Notes under the pieces: model-generated
Told to the model about the DNA's origin: nothing
What the model saw: the letters and a program-made list of their open reading frames with translations, nothing else
Databases searched by the model: none
Program-made: the position numbers and the translations under genes
Source of the DNA: Lacticaseibacillus kribbianus
Lineage (GTDB): Bacteria; Bacillota; Bacilli; Lactobacillales; Lactobacillaceae
Length of the DNA: 64,000 nucleotides
Assembly: GCF_020180945.1 (NCBI RefSeq)
Contig: NZ_JAIPUL010000005.1
Location: forward strand, 1 to 64,000
Direction of reading: 5' to 3'
Part shown: positions 7,888-16,459 of the stretch, piece after piece
How positions within the stretch are numbered: the first letter of the stretch is position 1
How the letters are laid out: every line of letters begins with the position of its first letter

Positions 7888-8770
7888 GATTCGATACCTC
7901 ATCAGGCAGTAGCACCTCGATTTCCACGTTGTCCTCGTCCTCATCCAGGTAATGCAGGCACGACCTGACGTGCGCCGTCAGCGCGTTGCGAAAAAGCGTC
8001 TGCCCGCTGTTGAACGTGATTTCCATGTTGAACAGGTCGGCCAGGCCGTGCTTGACGTCCGGCGTCAGCTCATCGAACTTCTGGTTGGCTACCCAGACAT
8101 CGACCAGCGGCCGAAACGGCTCCATCAGGTCGGAGCCAAGGTTGAACTCGTTATCCTGACTGTCGTGGTGAATACCGAGTGAGGTCAGGTGGCCGGTCGC
8201 GACAATCTCCCGGTCAATCAGCGCGAGCAGCAGCGCGTAGCCGTAATTCAGCGCCGCATTGATTGCACACATGTCACTGCGCGAGAAGCCATCCCCGAAG
8301 AGTTTTCGAAAGTAGCTGCGCGCGGCCACCGCCTCCCGGTTCGTCGGGTCCCCCAGCTCCAGCTCATCAATCATCCCTCGCAGGTCGTCTGCGGGTTGCT
8401 GCTGGTAGTCGAGCACCTGGGCCTGATTTGCAATCTTGGTCGCCACAAGCGTCGTCCAGAGGCGGTCGATGCGGTCCCGCGGCCAGGCCGCCTGCCGCCG
8501 AATCAGCCCGCTGATCTGGTTGCGAAAGCTCGTGCCCATCGTCTTGGCGACGGGCTGTCCGTTGTGGCCGGCAAAAACAACCGGCACGGCCGCCTCCGCC
8601 AGGCTTGCGACTGCATCGGCCGAAATCATCACCTGCGTCGTCTCGAGCACCACGATATCGATGTCCGAGATGGGAATCGGGTACGTTCCCTGATCATTTT
8701 GAACCACCAGATTGCGACTCAACGTCGAAACCTTGGCGTGCTGCGACACAACAACTGTTCGCCATCCCAA
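7865..8770 (-). CDS. cas1: CRISPR-associated endonuclease Cas1
   Basis: A 301-residue type II Cas1 integrase that inserts new spacers at the leader-side repeat. Conserved type II features are the N-terminal GWRTVVVSQHAKV and the internal IDIVVLETTQV. The open frame continues upstream through the anti-repeat of the tracrRNA, but the family starts at xGWRTVV. I therefore place the start at TTG 8770, which has GGGGAGG about seven bases upstream. It is the first gene of the cas1-cas2-csn2 overlap block and probably has its own promoter in the 8771-8860 region opposite the tracrRNA. Confidence 0.93.
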   Translation of the reverse strand: MGWRTVVVSQHAKVSTLSRNLVVQNDQGTYPIPISDIDIVVLETTQVMISADAVASLAEAAVPVVFAGHNGQPVAKTMGTSFRNQISGLIRRQAAWPRDRIDRLWTTLVATKIANQAQVLDYQQQPADDLRGMIDELELGDPTNREAVAARSYFRKLFGDGFSRSDMCAINAALNYGYALLLALIDREIVATGHLTSLGIHHDSQDNEFNLGSDLMEPFRPLVDVWVANQKFDELTPDVKHGLADLFNMEITFNSGQTLFRNALTAHVRSCLHYLDEDEDNVEIEVLLPDEVSNHAINDHV

Positions 8771-8793
8771 AATATTCGCCTCCCCATTTTGCG

Positions 8794-8816
8794 TGCAAGC
8801 GATCAAAGCGCTTGCA
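8794..8816. promoter_or_regulatory. Inverted repeat between cas1 and tracrRNA promoter
   Basis: TGCAAGCG (8794-8801) and CGCTTGCA (8809-8816) form a perfect 8-bp inverted repeat with a 7-base spacer. It overlaps the -35 box of the tracrRNA promoter and lies 24-46 bases upstream of the cas1 start, a position where a repressor could control both directions. The regulator is unknown. Confidence 0.55.
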
Positions 8817-8840
8817 AAAAACCGGTATCCATGGTTTAAT
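8812..8840 (+). promoter_or_regulatory. tracrRNA promoter
   Basis: TTGCAA (8812-8817) and TTTAAT (8835-8840) are 17 bases apart, giving a predicted start near 8847, just before the 5' hairpin of the tracrRNA. Confidence 0.65.
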
Positions 8841-8846
8841 GAATCT

Positions 8847-9005
8847 GTTGAGACGACATCCTCAACGCTGACTCTGATTGATACGACATCTAGAGTTGAG
8901 ATCAAACAAGGCGAAAGCCAAGTTTCATCTTATGAGCCCGTTATCGGGCCATACATATGTAATACCGCTGTACTACCGCCACCGGAGCCCTCCGGTGGCT
9001 TTTTT
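8847..9005 (+). ncRNA. tracrRNA
   Basis: The anti-repeat at 8874-8891 is an 18-base perfect match to the CRISPR repeat and would pair with crRNA from the minus strand. After a bulge (AGAGT), TGAGAT pairs with the first six bases of the repeat. A nexus-like hairpin follows (GGC GAAA GCC, about 8910), then GCCCG/CGGGC near 8936-8948, and a terminator hairpin GCCACCGGA/TCCGGTGGC with six T's ending at 9005. A 5' hairpin GTTGAG/CTCAAC occupies 8847-8866. Together with RNase III this RNA matures crRNAs and loads Cas9. It is transcribed against the cas genes. Confidence 0.92.
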
Positions 9006-9086
9006 GTTCAGCTTCGACAAAACGCCGGGCCAACTCCGAATTTCTTCATCGTGGTCCGGCGTCTCGCCGAGTGTTAGATCGTTGTG

Positions 9087-12000
9087 TTACAGGTCCGCCA
9101 GCTTCACCCGTCGCTCGAACAGGCCGGTTGGGGACTGGTAGATGATTTCGGTGTCAGCATCGAGGAAGATACCCTTGCCCTGTTGCATGAAGCCAAGCGG
9201 GGTACTAATCCCAACTATCTTTAAGTCACCACGCGCTGGTGATGCCTGCATACCAAGTAATACTTGGTTCAGGATTTTTTTAATATCCTCAACCGTCTTA
9301 ACCTTTCCTGTAACAGGCTTTGAATTAAGGCTTTGGGCGGCCTCTCTCAATTTAATGCGGAACTGATTAATATCGTAGAGTGGGAAGTACTTATCTGCCT
9401 GCTGCGAGATAACCTCAAATATTTCTGCCAGGTCCCCAAAAGTCGCGTCCTTGGTCTTGTATACCTTCTGCTGTCCTCGGCTCAGGAATAACTCTTGGAA
9501 GTTGTGCAACAGCGTGTTCGTTCCTGTCATGAAGTACTGGTACCGCTGATTGAAGAAGAGCTGATCCAATCCCACGCGTTCTAAGATAATATCGTTCGGG
9601 TTGATTGCCTTACCGATAATCGATTCGTTGAATCGTGCAATCAGCCGTTTCCGTTCGGTCGGGGTGGTCTTATTGAGCTCGTTGAGTGCGCGCGTTGGCA
9701 CCCGCAGCACGCGGTAACCTTCACCGTTCTTGCGGTCTGTATCCTTCATGATGCTGAGGTATGCGGTCTTTTCATTGGTGTAGCCGCCGTAAAACTCAAT
9801 GGGCCGATCCGCCTTGCGCGCGATTAACTTCTTGCTGCCAACCTCGCTTGCCGGGTAAATGGTCTGATCGAACATCGCGCCGTTATTGAACTTAACCTCG
9901 TGCGTCACCAAGATCTTCTTGAAGTCATAGATGCGCGCCAGTGTGTCGATATCGCGCTGACTCCACAGGACCTCATCGGTTTCCTTATCCTGAACGGTCT
10001 TGCCGTGCGTCAGCGGCCACAGCATGTTGAAGCTCTTGAGCCCCTTAACGTCGAACTTGGCGTAGTCCCCGTACACGAACATCGGGGCAAGCCCCGGGTA
10101 ACGCTTCACGAGGTACGTGCCGATGCGCGCGGCGAGGTAGGCATCGAAGGCGTGGTGATGGTGGTTGACCTCGCGCACCTTCGGGAAGTCCAGCTCATCG
10201 CGGAGCTGACTGGATAGGCCGGCCTTGATGGCCACAATCTTGGTGTCCGGAAGCTCGCCGGCGATGATCTGCTCGGTCAGCTTGATGATCTGGCGCGTCT
10301 CGACGAGCTGGCGGGCAACGAAGCCGGTCGCGTACTTATCGATTTCGTCCGGCCGCATGGTCAGGTTGCGTAGCTTGCGCCCACTGATCAGGCCGGCCTT
10401 GTTCATTGCCACCCACAGCGGTCGCTGCTTGGCGGCGAACAGCGCGCTGGCGAACGTCGCGTTCTTCTCGCGGTTGATGCGCTGGTTGACCAGCACACGG
10501 TTATCCAGTGAATCGTCCTTAATCAGAGACTGCGGCAGGATGTGGTCGATGTCGTAGCTGCTCAGGTGATCGAGGTTGATCTTCTCACCGGTGTAAAGGT
10601 CGCGTCCGTTCTGGCGGAAGTACAGCACCAGGCGGTCGGTGAAGTCGGCCTTCTCCTTGACCTTGTCCTTGAACTCGGCGGCAATCTCCTTGTCCAGCTC
10701 CGGCACCAGCGTGTCAATCTGGTGCTGGCGGCTGCGCGTGCGCTGACCGGCAACGCCTTCGCCGTCCGCGGTTTCGATAAACAGGTAGGCCGGCGCGGTT
10801 CCCTTGGCCCGCATGATGTCTTCAATCACGCGCCACACCTGGCGCACGGCCTTCTTGTTGCTCGGGCTGGTGTACGCCGCGGCGACGAGGTCATCGACGT
10901 CGCCGGCCTTGGCCACTGCGCTGTTGGCCTCGCCAATCTGCTGCTGCAGCTGCTCGTCCTTGAGCAGCACCATCAGGTTGGCGCTCGTGGCTTGCAGGCT
11001 GTCGAGAATCGACTGACCGGTGCTCAGGCGCAGCTCAACCAGGAATTTGCGCGAGAACTGACCCCACCCGCGGTAACGGATGTTGCTCAGCTTCACGCGC
11101 TCCTCGTGGGTCAGCCACTTGATCTCGTTCAGCTTCTCAAGGAAAATCTTGCCGTCTTCAAAAACGGTCGACCAGGTGATGATGTTTTCCAGGTCGTTTT
11201 GCAGCTCCGGCTTGTCGACCCGCTCATCCAGAATCTTGCGCAGGTCGATGTAGGTGCTGTAGCTGGCCAGGAAGCGGTCATCCTCGGCCAGCCCCTTGAG
11301 TTCGGCGTCGGCCGTGGCGAGGCCGGCGTTTTTCAGCACCTTCAGCGCGCTTTTCACCGTCACGATCTTGGTCTGCTTGAAGGCGTGCTCGAACAGGGCC
11401 TCCTTCTGCTTGACGGTCAGCGCACTGCCGTCGAGGCGCACATTGTTGAGCTCGTTGAACACCTCATAGCGCTGGTAGATCAGGCTCTGCTTGGCCAGCA
11501 CGTCCTCGCCCATCAGGTAGGTGTCGGTGGTCTTCATGCGCTGGACGAAGCTGTCGGCGGACGCCTCGCGGTCAATCATCTCATCGAAATTCCACGGCGT
11601 GATGGCTCCCGACTGCTTGCGCGTCGCCCAGGCGAACTTCGCATTGTCCCCGACGCCCTCGGCCTTAGGGTCAATCAAGGGGCCCACATAGTAAGGGACG
11701 CGGAAAGCAATCAGCTCATCAAGCTGGTACGGCAGCGCGCTGTGGTGCGCGGTCACCGGGTTGGGTGCGGCCAGCCACGGGTAGTAGCGCTTCTGATGCG
11801 CGATGATGGCGTCGAGCTCCTGCTGGTGCATCTGGTACGGAATCATCCCGTTAGCCTTAGTGCGCTGCTTGGGCAGGAAATCCTCCGCGGCGACCAAGTC
11901 AAGGATCGTGGTCGCCTTTACGTCGGTGTCGTCCCCGATCAGCTTCGTCAGGCGCTTGTAGAAGTCATCTCGAGTGAAGGTCTTGGCCTTCTCGTCTTTA

Positions 12001-13088
12001 TTGGTGATGTAGGCGTTGTACGCCGCGCGAAGAGCCCGCGCATCCGTCACCGACCGCGTCGCCAGGTACGCCTTGAACAGCTTCAGTTGATCAGCGTGCT
12101 TATCATGCGACTCGGCCATGGCCTCCGAGAAGCCCCGCCCCTCCGGCACCAGTCCGGCAATCAGCCGGGCCTGGTAGAGGGTCTGAAGGTTCGTCACCAG
12201 CTCGGCCTGGGCGGTGGTCAGTTGACTTTCGAGGCCGGCCATCAGCTCCTCCGCGTCGGCAAAGGATTTCTTTTGAACATCGTCGCTGACCGGCGCGTTC
12301 AGCACCACATCCCACTTCGCCCCCAGCCCGACCACGGCCTTGGTCAGCTCCGTCAGGTACGTTTTCTGGAGCTTGGCCTGCGCCTTGTCCGCCGACTGTG
12401 GGAACGCTGCGACCAGCTGCTTTTGCGTGTCGCTGCGCGTGTTGCGAACGTTCATCAGCACACTGCGCACCGCGTCTTCCGAAGCTTGGCTCAAGTGCAG
12501 ATCCAGCTCGGGCACGATTTCGCTCAGCGCCTCATCTATGGCGCTCAGGATTTCAGCCACCGCGACCTTGCCCGGCTTGTAGTCCTGCGCCCGACCCTCG
12601 CTGAGGAAGTTGCCACGGTACTTCATGATGTGGTGAATGGCCAGGTACACCAGGCGAATGTCGGCCTTCTTGGTGCCGGCAACCAGGTCGCGTCGCAGGT
12701 GATAGATGGTCGGGTACTGCTCGTGAAGTGCCTGATCGCTCAGGTCGTTCAGCAGGCCCTTGGCGGCCGGCAGCTCGCCGGCCTTGGGCGACACGTCCGA
12801 GTACTTGAGGCGTTCGAAAAAGTTAGGATCACCATCCAGCGAATGATCCCGCAAGGTGCCCTGCTCGAAGAATTCCCGCAGCAGCCGCAGCCGCGCGCGG
12901 CGGCGCTTGAGGCGACGCCGGGTGGTGCGGGCAGCGCGCCGATCCGCGGCGGCCTGACCCTCACTGTACAGCCGCACGCCGTAGCCCGTCTTCCCCTTGG
13001 CGCGGGTCAGGTCCCCATTGCTGTCCACTATCGCAAAGCCGATGCTGTTTGTCCCGATATCGAGACCAATGCCGTATGGTTTTACCAC
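9087..13088 (-). CDS. cas9: CRISPR-associated endonuclease Cas9 (type II-A)
   Basis: A 1333-residue RNA-guided DNA nuclease. RuvC-I is IGLDIGTNSIG with Asp10; the Arg-rich bridge helix is at residues 50-72; RuvC-II has Glu772 in LFIETADGEG; the HNH motif YDIDHILPQS places catalytic His at 849; RuvC-III NHHHHAFDAYL has His979 and Asp982. All catalytic residues are intact. Start is GTG 13088 with AGGGGG upstream. The coding region for about residues 1160-1333 (PAM-interacting domain) is near 41% GC in a sampled stretch against 64% in the middle of the gene, suggesting domain exchange. The PAM cannot be read from sequence. It is divergent from signal peptidase I. Confidence 0.98.
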   Translation of the reverse strand: MVKPYGIGLDIGTNSIGFAIVDSNGDLTRAKGKTGYGVRLYSEGQAAADRRAARTTRRRLKRRRARLRLLREFFEQGTLRDHSLDGDPNFFERLKYSDVSPKAGELPAAKGLLNDLSDQALHEQYPTIYHLRRDLVAGTKKADIRLVYLAIHHIMKYRGNFLSEGRAQDYKPGKVAVAEILSAIDEALSEIVPELDLHLSQASEDAVRSVLMNVRNTRSDTQKQLVAAFPQSADKAQAKLQKTYLTELTKAVVGLGAKWDVVLNAPVSDDVQKKSFADAEELMAGLESQLTTAQAELVTNLQTLYQARLIAGLVPEGRGFSEAMAESHDKHADQLKLFKAYLATRSVTDARALRAAYNAYITNKDEKAKTFTRDDFYKRLTKLIGDDTDVKATTILDLVAAEDFLPKQRTKANGMIPYQMHQQELDAIIAHQKRYYPWLAAPNPVTAHHSALPYQLDELIAFRVPYYVGPLIDPKAEGVGDNAKFAWATRKQSGAITPWNFDEMIDREASADSFVQRMKTTDTYLMGEDVLAKQSLIYQRYEVFNELNNVRLDGSALTVKQKEALFEHAFKQTKIVTVKSALKVLKNAGLATADAELKGLAEDDRFLASYSTYIDLRKILDERVDKPELQNDLENIITWSTVFEDGKIFLEKLNEIKWLTHEERVKLSNIRYRGWGQFSRKFLVELRLSTGQSILDSLQATSANLMVLLKDEQLQQQIGEANSAVAKAGDVDDLVAAAYTSPSNKKAVRQVWRVIEDIMRAKGTAPAYLFIETADGEGVAGQRTRSRQHQIDTLVPELDKEIAAEFKDKVKEKADFTDRLVLYFRQNGRDLYTGEKINLDHLSSYDIDHILPQSLIKDDSLDNRVLVNQRINREKNATFASALFAAKQRPLWVAMNKAGLISGRKLRNLTMRPDEIDKYATGFVARQLVETRQIIKLTEQIIAGELPDTKIVAIKAGLSSQLRDELDFPKVREVNHHHHAFDAYLAARIGTYLVKRYPGLAPMFVYGDYAKFDVKGLKSFNMLWPLTHGKTVQDKETDEVLWSQRDIDTLARIYDFKKILVTHEVKFNNGAMFDQTIYPASEVGSKKLIARKADRPIEFYGGYTNEKTAYLSIMKDTDRKNGEGYRVLRVPTRALNELNKTTPTERKRLIARFNESIIGKAINPNDIILERVGLDQLFFNQRYQYFMTGTNTLLHNFQELFLSRGQQKVYKTKDATFGDLAEIFEVISQQADKYFPLYDINQFRIKLREAAQSLNSKPVTGKVKTVEDIKKILNQVLLGMQASPARGDLKIVGISTPLGFMQQGKGIFLDADTEIIYQSPTGLFERRVKLADL

Positions 13089-13235
13089 ATCAATTCCCCC
13101 TATTATATGTGTACGTTTTCATTATCCGCGACGGCCGAACCCCTGGCAAGTCAAAGATTCGCCGCCAGTCTGCTTTTCCCCTCCCCCTAACGCCGTTGTG
13201 TTATGATAGACGAAACTAGTTTGGGAAGGTGTCTC
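13089..13235. promoter_or_regulatory. Divergent control region of cas9 and signal peptidase
   Basis: On the minus strand TATAAT lies about 17 bases upstream of the cas9 start, without a good -35 box. On the plus strand TATGAT (13202-13207) precedes the signal peptidase start by about 30 bases, again with a weak -35 region. Nothing else is recognised here. Confidence 0.45.
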
Positions 13236-13847
13236 ATGGCTACGCAAAAACCCAAAAAAGAGGAGAGCTTCCTCCGCAGCGCCATTGAATTCGTCGTGCT
13301 GATCGTCGTGGTCGTCCTAGCCACGCAGGCCCTGACGCGCTTCGTCGTTTCTAAGGATATCGTGCAGGGTATCTCGATGCAGCCGACGCTCGAGGACGGC
13401 GACCGCCTCTACTCGCTGCGGCACAAGGCCGTGTCGCGCAACGACATCGTGGTCATCGACGCCCCCGACTCGCCCGGCGACCTGTACATCAAGCGCGTCA
13501 TCGGCATGCCCGGCGACACCGTCCAGGTCAAAAACGAGAAGCTGTACGTCAACGGCAAGCTGCAAAAGCAGCCTTACCTCAAGAAGGCCTTCATGACCGC
13601 GGAGATCAAGTCCGAGTCCGCCAAGGCCAACCGCGACCCGGCGACCGTGCCGTTCACCTACAACTTCAGCCTCAAGACCCTGACCTCCACCGGCCGCTCG
13701 ACGGTGCCGAAGAACAGCTACTTCGTGATGGGCGACAACCGCTTGGTCTCGCACGACGGCCGCGACTTCGGCTTCGTCACCAAGGCCCACGTCCAGTCGG
13801 TGGTCGTGTGGCGCTACTGGCCACTGAATAAGATGACGATTTACTAG
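13236..13847 (+). CDS. lepB: Signal peptidase I
   Basis: A 203-residue membrane-anchored serine protease that removes signal peptides from exported proteins. One N-terminal transmembrane segment (about residues 18-35) is followed by the catalytic serine motif QGISMQPTLEDGD and the lysine motif LYIKRVIGMPGD; the C-terminal MGDNRLVSHDGRDFG is box E. Start ATG 13236 has GGAAGGTG upstream. The TAG stop forms the first bases of a structured repeat unit (13845-13965). The many secreted proteins in this window are plausible substrates. Confidence 0.95.
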   Translation: MATQKPKKEESFLRSAIEFVVLIVVVVLATQALTRFVVSKDIVQGISMQPTLEDGDRLYSLRHKAVSRNDIVVIDAPDSPGDLYIKRVIGMPGDTVQVKNEKLYVNGKLQKQPYLKKAFMTAEIKSESAKANRDPATVPFTYNFSLKTLTSTGRSTVPKNSYFVMGDNRLVSHDGRDFGFVTKAHVQSVVVWRYWPLNKMTIY

Positions 13848-13965
13848 AGGGTGGAACGAGGCGCACTTAGCGGGACGGATAGCCTAGATGGGGACCTTGA
13901 AGCGCACTTGGCTTCAAGGTCCCCATCGTAGCTAGACGCGCCCGCGTTGCCTTGTAGAACCCGTT
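13845..13965 (+). repeat. Stop-codon-anchored structured repeat, copy 1
   Basis: Starts TAGAGGGTGGAAC at the signal peptidase stop codon. It folds as a long hairpin: an outer stem (GGGTGGAACGAGGC with GCCTTGTAGAACCC, G-U pairs allowed), a loop with GCACTTAG opposite GTT, a middle CGGG/CCCG stem, and a perfect 15-bp tip stem around TGGGGACCTTGAAGC. Same family as copies at 13966, 29823 and 34587-34873. Confidence 0.85.
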
Positions 13966-14067
13966 TAGAGGGTGGAACGAGGCGCACTTAGCCGATCGGC
14001 TAGCGTAAGCCTGGTGCTTGGGCCGGGCTTAGCTAGACGAATCGGCGTTGCCTCGTGGAACCCGTTT
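13966..14067 (+). repeat. Stop-codon-anchored structured repeat, copy 2
   Basis: Directly abuts copy 1 and again opens TAGAGGGTGGAACGAGG. Outer stem ACGAGGC/GCCTCGT, middle stem CCGAT/ATCGG and tip AAGCC/GGCTT differ in sequence from copy 1 but keep the same pairing and the same unpaired motifs GCACTTAG and GTTGC. Confidence 0.85.
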
Positions 14068-14098
14068 GCGACAACACCGCCGCATCCCGCCCCATAAT

Positions 14099-14142
14099 AA
14101 AAATGCTCAACACCACAGAATTTGTGGCGTTGAGCATTTTTT
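14099..14142. terminator. Bidirectional intrinsic terminator
   Basis: AAAAATGCTCAAC...GTTGAGCATTTTT hairpin with an inner CCACA/TGTGG stem, between convergent signal peptidase and DUF975 genes. T-runs on both strands. Confidence 0.92.
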
Positions 14143-14145
14143 TAT

Positions 14146-14913
14146 TTAATCCTCGGCGTCCGGGCGCTGGTCATCGTGCGGCGCGTGGGCCCGCTGCCAG
14201 ATGTTGCGCAGGTTGTCGTAGTAGCCGGCCTTGACCAACTGCAGGTACGGGTCGATCAGCAGGTCGAAGAGGTGGAAGGTCAGGTTTTCGAGCAAAAACC
14301 ACCCGATCAGCGTCAGCTCCAGCACGAAGTACTCGAACTTGTGGCCGCGCATCAGGAGCCACGAGTCGCCGAGCGCGGCGAGAAAGCCGTAGCGCGCCCC
14401 GTCCTTGCGCCCGTCGTACAGCGTGTAGTAGCACATCCGCAGGCCAAACATCAGCACGATGCCTGGCACCACCAGAAGCGACAGGCCGAGGCCGACCAAG
14501 ATGATCGAGCCCAGCCAAGTCGCCAGCAGGCTGAAGAAGTAGCGGCTGTTGAAGGTGCGCAGGATTGCCTTGCCGGCGGAAAAGCCCGTGAGCCCGCGGG
14601 TCACGTCCAGCGCCGTGAAGGCCACCGCCTGGGCGAACCACAGGGACACGAGGCCCTCAAACATGCTCTCGGCGGCGGTGTTGCTGGTGCGCGACGCGTA
14701 GTAATCAAGGAAGTTCTGCGGGTTGTACGCGATGTTGGCCAGCCCGAACTTCGTCACGCTTTCGAACATCACCCAGTAGGCCAGAATGGCGAAAAACACC
14801 GTGATCAGCCACGGCAGCAGGTTCGCCACGGCAAGGTCGCGAAACACCGTGCCCTCACGCAGCTGGGCGTGCGCGCGGCGCTTAATCTCGCGCCGCGAAA
14901 GAATTTCTTTCAT
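14146..14913 (-). CDS. DUF975 family integral membrane protein
   Basis: A 255-residue polytopic membrane protein. It shows the DUF975 pattern: an N-terminal basic helix (RREIKRRAHAQLREG), several hydrophobic segments (about residues 32-52, 88-105, 125-155, 200-225), the conserved GLRMCYYTLYDGRKDG and a late LRMRGHKFEYF-like block (LLMRGHKFEYFVLELT). The molecular role of this family is unknown. Start ATG 14913 follows GGAGAC. No operon partner is evident; the next minus-strand gene is 167 bases upstream. Confidence 0.85.
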   Translation of the reverse strand: MKEILSRREIKRRAHAQLREGTVFRDLAVANLLPWLITVFFAILAYWVMFESVTKFGLANIAYNPQNFLDYYASRTSNTAAESMFEGLVSLWFAQAVAFTALDVTRGLTGFSAGKAILRTFNSRYFFSLLATWLGSIILVGLGLSLLVVPGIVLMFGLRMCYYTLYDGRKDGARYGFLAALGDSWLLMRGHKFEYFVLELTLIGWFLLENLTFHLFDLLIDPYLQLVKAGYYDNLRNIWQRAHAPHDDQRPDAED

Positions 14914-15080
14914 ATTGTCTCCTATCTTGTGGCCGGTTCACGCCGGCGGTCGCCGCAACCGGGTCGCTGGGCCACCGCTTGGCACGCCGCCTCACTTGTG
15001 CGGCCGACTCGCGCCCCCGGCGAACGTGCGGCCGCTGTTGCCTCACGGTCCCGGCGCCGCTGCCGGCCCAGTTCGAGTGC

Positions 15081-15848
15081 CTACCGCGCCGTTGACTCCG
15101 CCGCGCGGCGCCGGTCGGCCGCCCGCAGCGTGCGGTTGATGCGGTGCAGCACGGTCAGCTGCTGAGGCAGTGACCCCAGGATTCCGAACGAGCGCGTCGC
15201 CGAGTCCGCGCGGATCACGTGGTGGTAGGCCGGAACGCCGCGGTAGAAGAATTTTTCCGTGCAAAGCGCGTACTCGACGCAGAAAAGTTCGTCCTCCATC
15301 AGCGCCAGCGACTCGTCGAATCTCAGGTGGGCCGACTCGATCACGCTGCGGCGAAACAGCTTGTTCCACAGGTAGCCGCGGATCTGCCCGGCCGGCGCCA
15401 GCATCCCGTTGACGAACTGCCTGCGCGACAGCGGCCGGTCCCGCCGCGCGCTGCGCGTCGGCGCCTTGGATTGCGGGTTGTCGAGGTAAAACGGGCTGGT
15501 AACCAGGTCGTAGGGCCCGGCCTCAAGCGCCGCGACCAGCGTGCTGATTGCGTTGGGCGCCAGCCAGTCGTCGCCGTCCGCAAAGCCGACGTAGGTCCCG
15601 GTCGCCACGTCCAGCGCGGCGTTGCGCGCCGCGGACACGCCACCGTTTTTCTCAATGAAAAGCGGCCGGATGCGCGGCTCCTGCGCCGCAAACCGCGCGA
15701 TCACGCCCTTGGAGTCGTCGGTCGAGCAGTCGTCGACCAGAATCAGCTCGAGCGCCGGGTAGTCCTGCGCCACCAGGCTCGTCAAGCAGCGGTCCAGATA
15801 CGGTGCAATGTTGTAAATCGGCACAATCACGGACACCTTGGGTTGCAC
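15081..15848 (-). CDS. Glycosyltransferase family 2
   Basis: A 255-residue GT-A fold enzyme. The nucleotide-sugar binding site VSVIVPIYN opens the protein, LILVDDCSTDDS follows near residue 38, and the metal-binding DxD-like FADGDDW is near residue 95. Such enzymes transfer sugars to polysaccharide or lipid carriers; the acceptor is unknown. I set the start at GTG 15848 (MQPKVSV) because GAGGTGA lies upstream and the family begins there; the open frame extends further without a ribosome site. The C-terminus (ADRRRAAESTAR) is short with no membrane segment. Isolated gene. Confidence 0.88.
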   Translation of the reverse strand: MQPKVSVIVPIYNIAPYLDRCLTSLVAQDYPALELILVDDCSTDDSKGVIARFAAQEPRIRPLFIEKNGGVSAARNAALDVATGTYVGFADGDDWLAPNAISTLVAALEAGPYDLVTSPFYLDNPQSKAPTRSARRDRPLSRRQFVNGMLAPAGQIRGYLWNKLFRRSVIESAHLRFDESLALMEDELFCVEYALCTEKFFYRGVPAYHHVIRADSATRSFGILGSLPQQLTVLHRINRTLRAADRRRAAESTAR

Positions 15849-15935
15849 GTTGTCACCTCGTCTCTTCCTATTAGTCTCACTATAACAGCCGACTCCCCGC
15901 GGCACAACTGGCGAGGCCGATGTGGGAGTGGCTCC

Positions 15936-16122
15936 GGGCCCCGGGATGGGTCGGGCTGTGCGGCCGGCCTCCGCACGGCTCCGGCCTAAAAGTTGTGCCA
16001 TCCGCCGCCTACGGCATCGTGATGTCGCAACTTTTGCCGGAATCGGCAGCGCGAATGCCCCGCCAAGCCCGCGGGTCATCCGGGCCGCCGATTCTTTCAC
16101 GGCCCGACCCGTCCCGGGGCCC
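15936..16122. repeat. Cloverleaf palindrome A
   Basis: A 25-bp outer stem (15936-15960 with 16098-16122; two G-U pairs) encloses three hairpins: GGCCGG/CCGGCC (15962-15986), AAAAGTTG/CAACTTTT (15988-16035) and AATCGGC/GCCGATT (16041-16093). No open frame with a ribosome site. Lies in the 611-bp gap between the glycosyltransferase and the DeoR-type gene. Confidence 0.8.
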
Positions 16123-16244
16123 TCCGCCGGCGTCACAGCAGGTCAACCCCTCGTCGCGCGGTTTTGTTCGACGGCACGAGGATTGGTATGGTGTCCGCTG
16201 CTTCCCGCCAATCCGGTGCACCCAACCGCAATGTAGCGGGCGGA

Positions 16245-16437
16245 GGTCCGGGGCCGTTTTGGACAGTGAAAGGACTAGCAACGCGGCAGACTCGCGGGTT
16301 GGGCGAGGCTGGCGCGTTGCTAGTCCCGGCAAAAGTTGAGACAAGCAGAGGAGCCGCAGGCGACGCTTGGCTCAACTTTTAGGTCGTAGCCCGTCTCGGG
16401 CGAAGACCGGCCGCACAGTCCAAAACGGCCCCGGACC
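16245..16437. repeat. Cloverleaf palindrome B
   Basis: A perfect 20-bp outer stem (GGTCCGGGGCCGTTTTGGAC at 16245-16264 with its complement at 16418-16437) encloses three hairpins: a perfect 14-bp stem (16272-16285/16313-16326), an AAAAGTTGAG/CTCAACTTTT stem (16331-16380) and GGTC..GCCCG/CGGGC..GACC (16382-16408). Architecture and the AAAAGTTG middle arm match element A; outer arm sequences differ. Confidence 0.85.
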
Positions 16438-16459
16438 GTAGCCCGCGACAGTTCCCCGG

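Noticed and set aside
10542-13190. Very long plus-strand open frame opposite cas9
   Set aside because: High GC content makes the antisense frame open by chance; its composition (Leu/Arg/Val/Gly-rich) has no domain pattern and no ribosome site.
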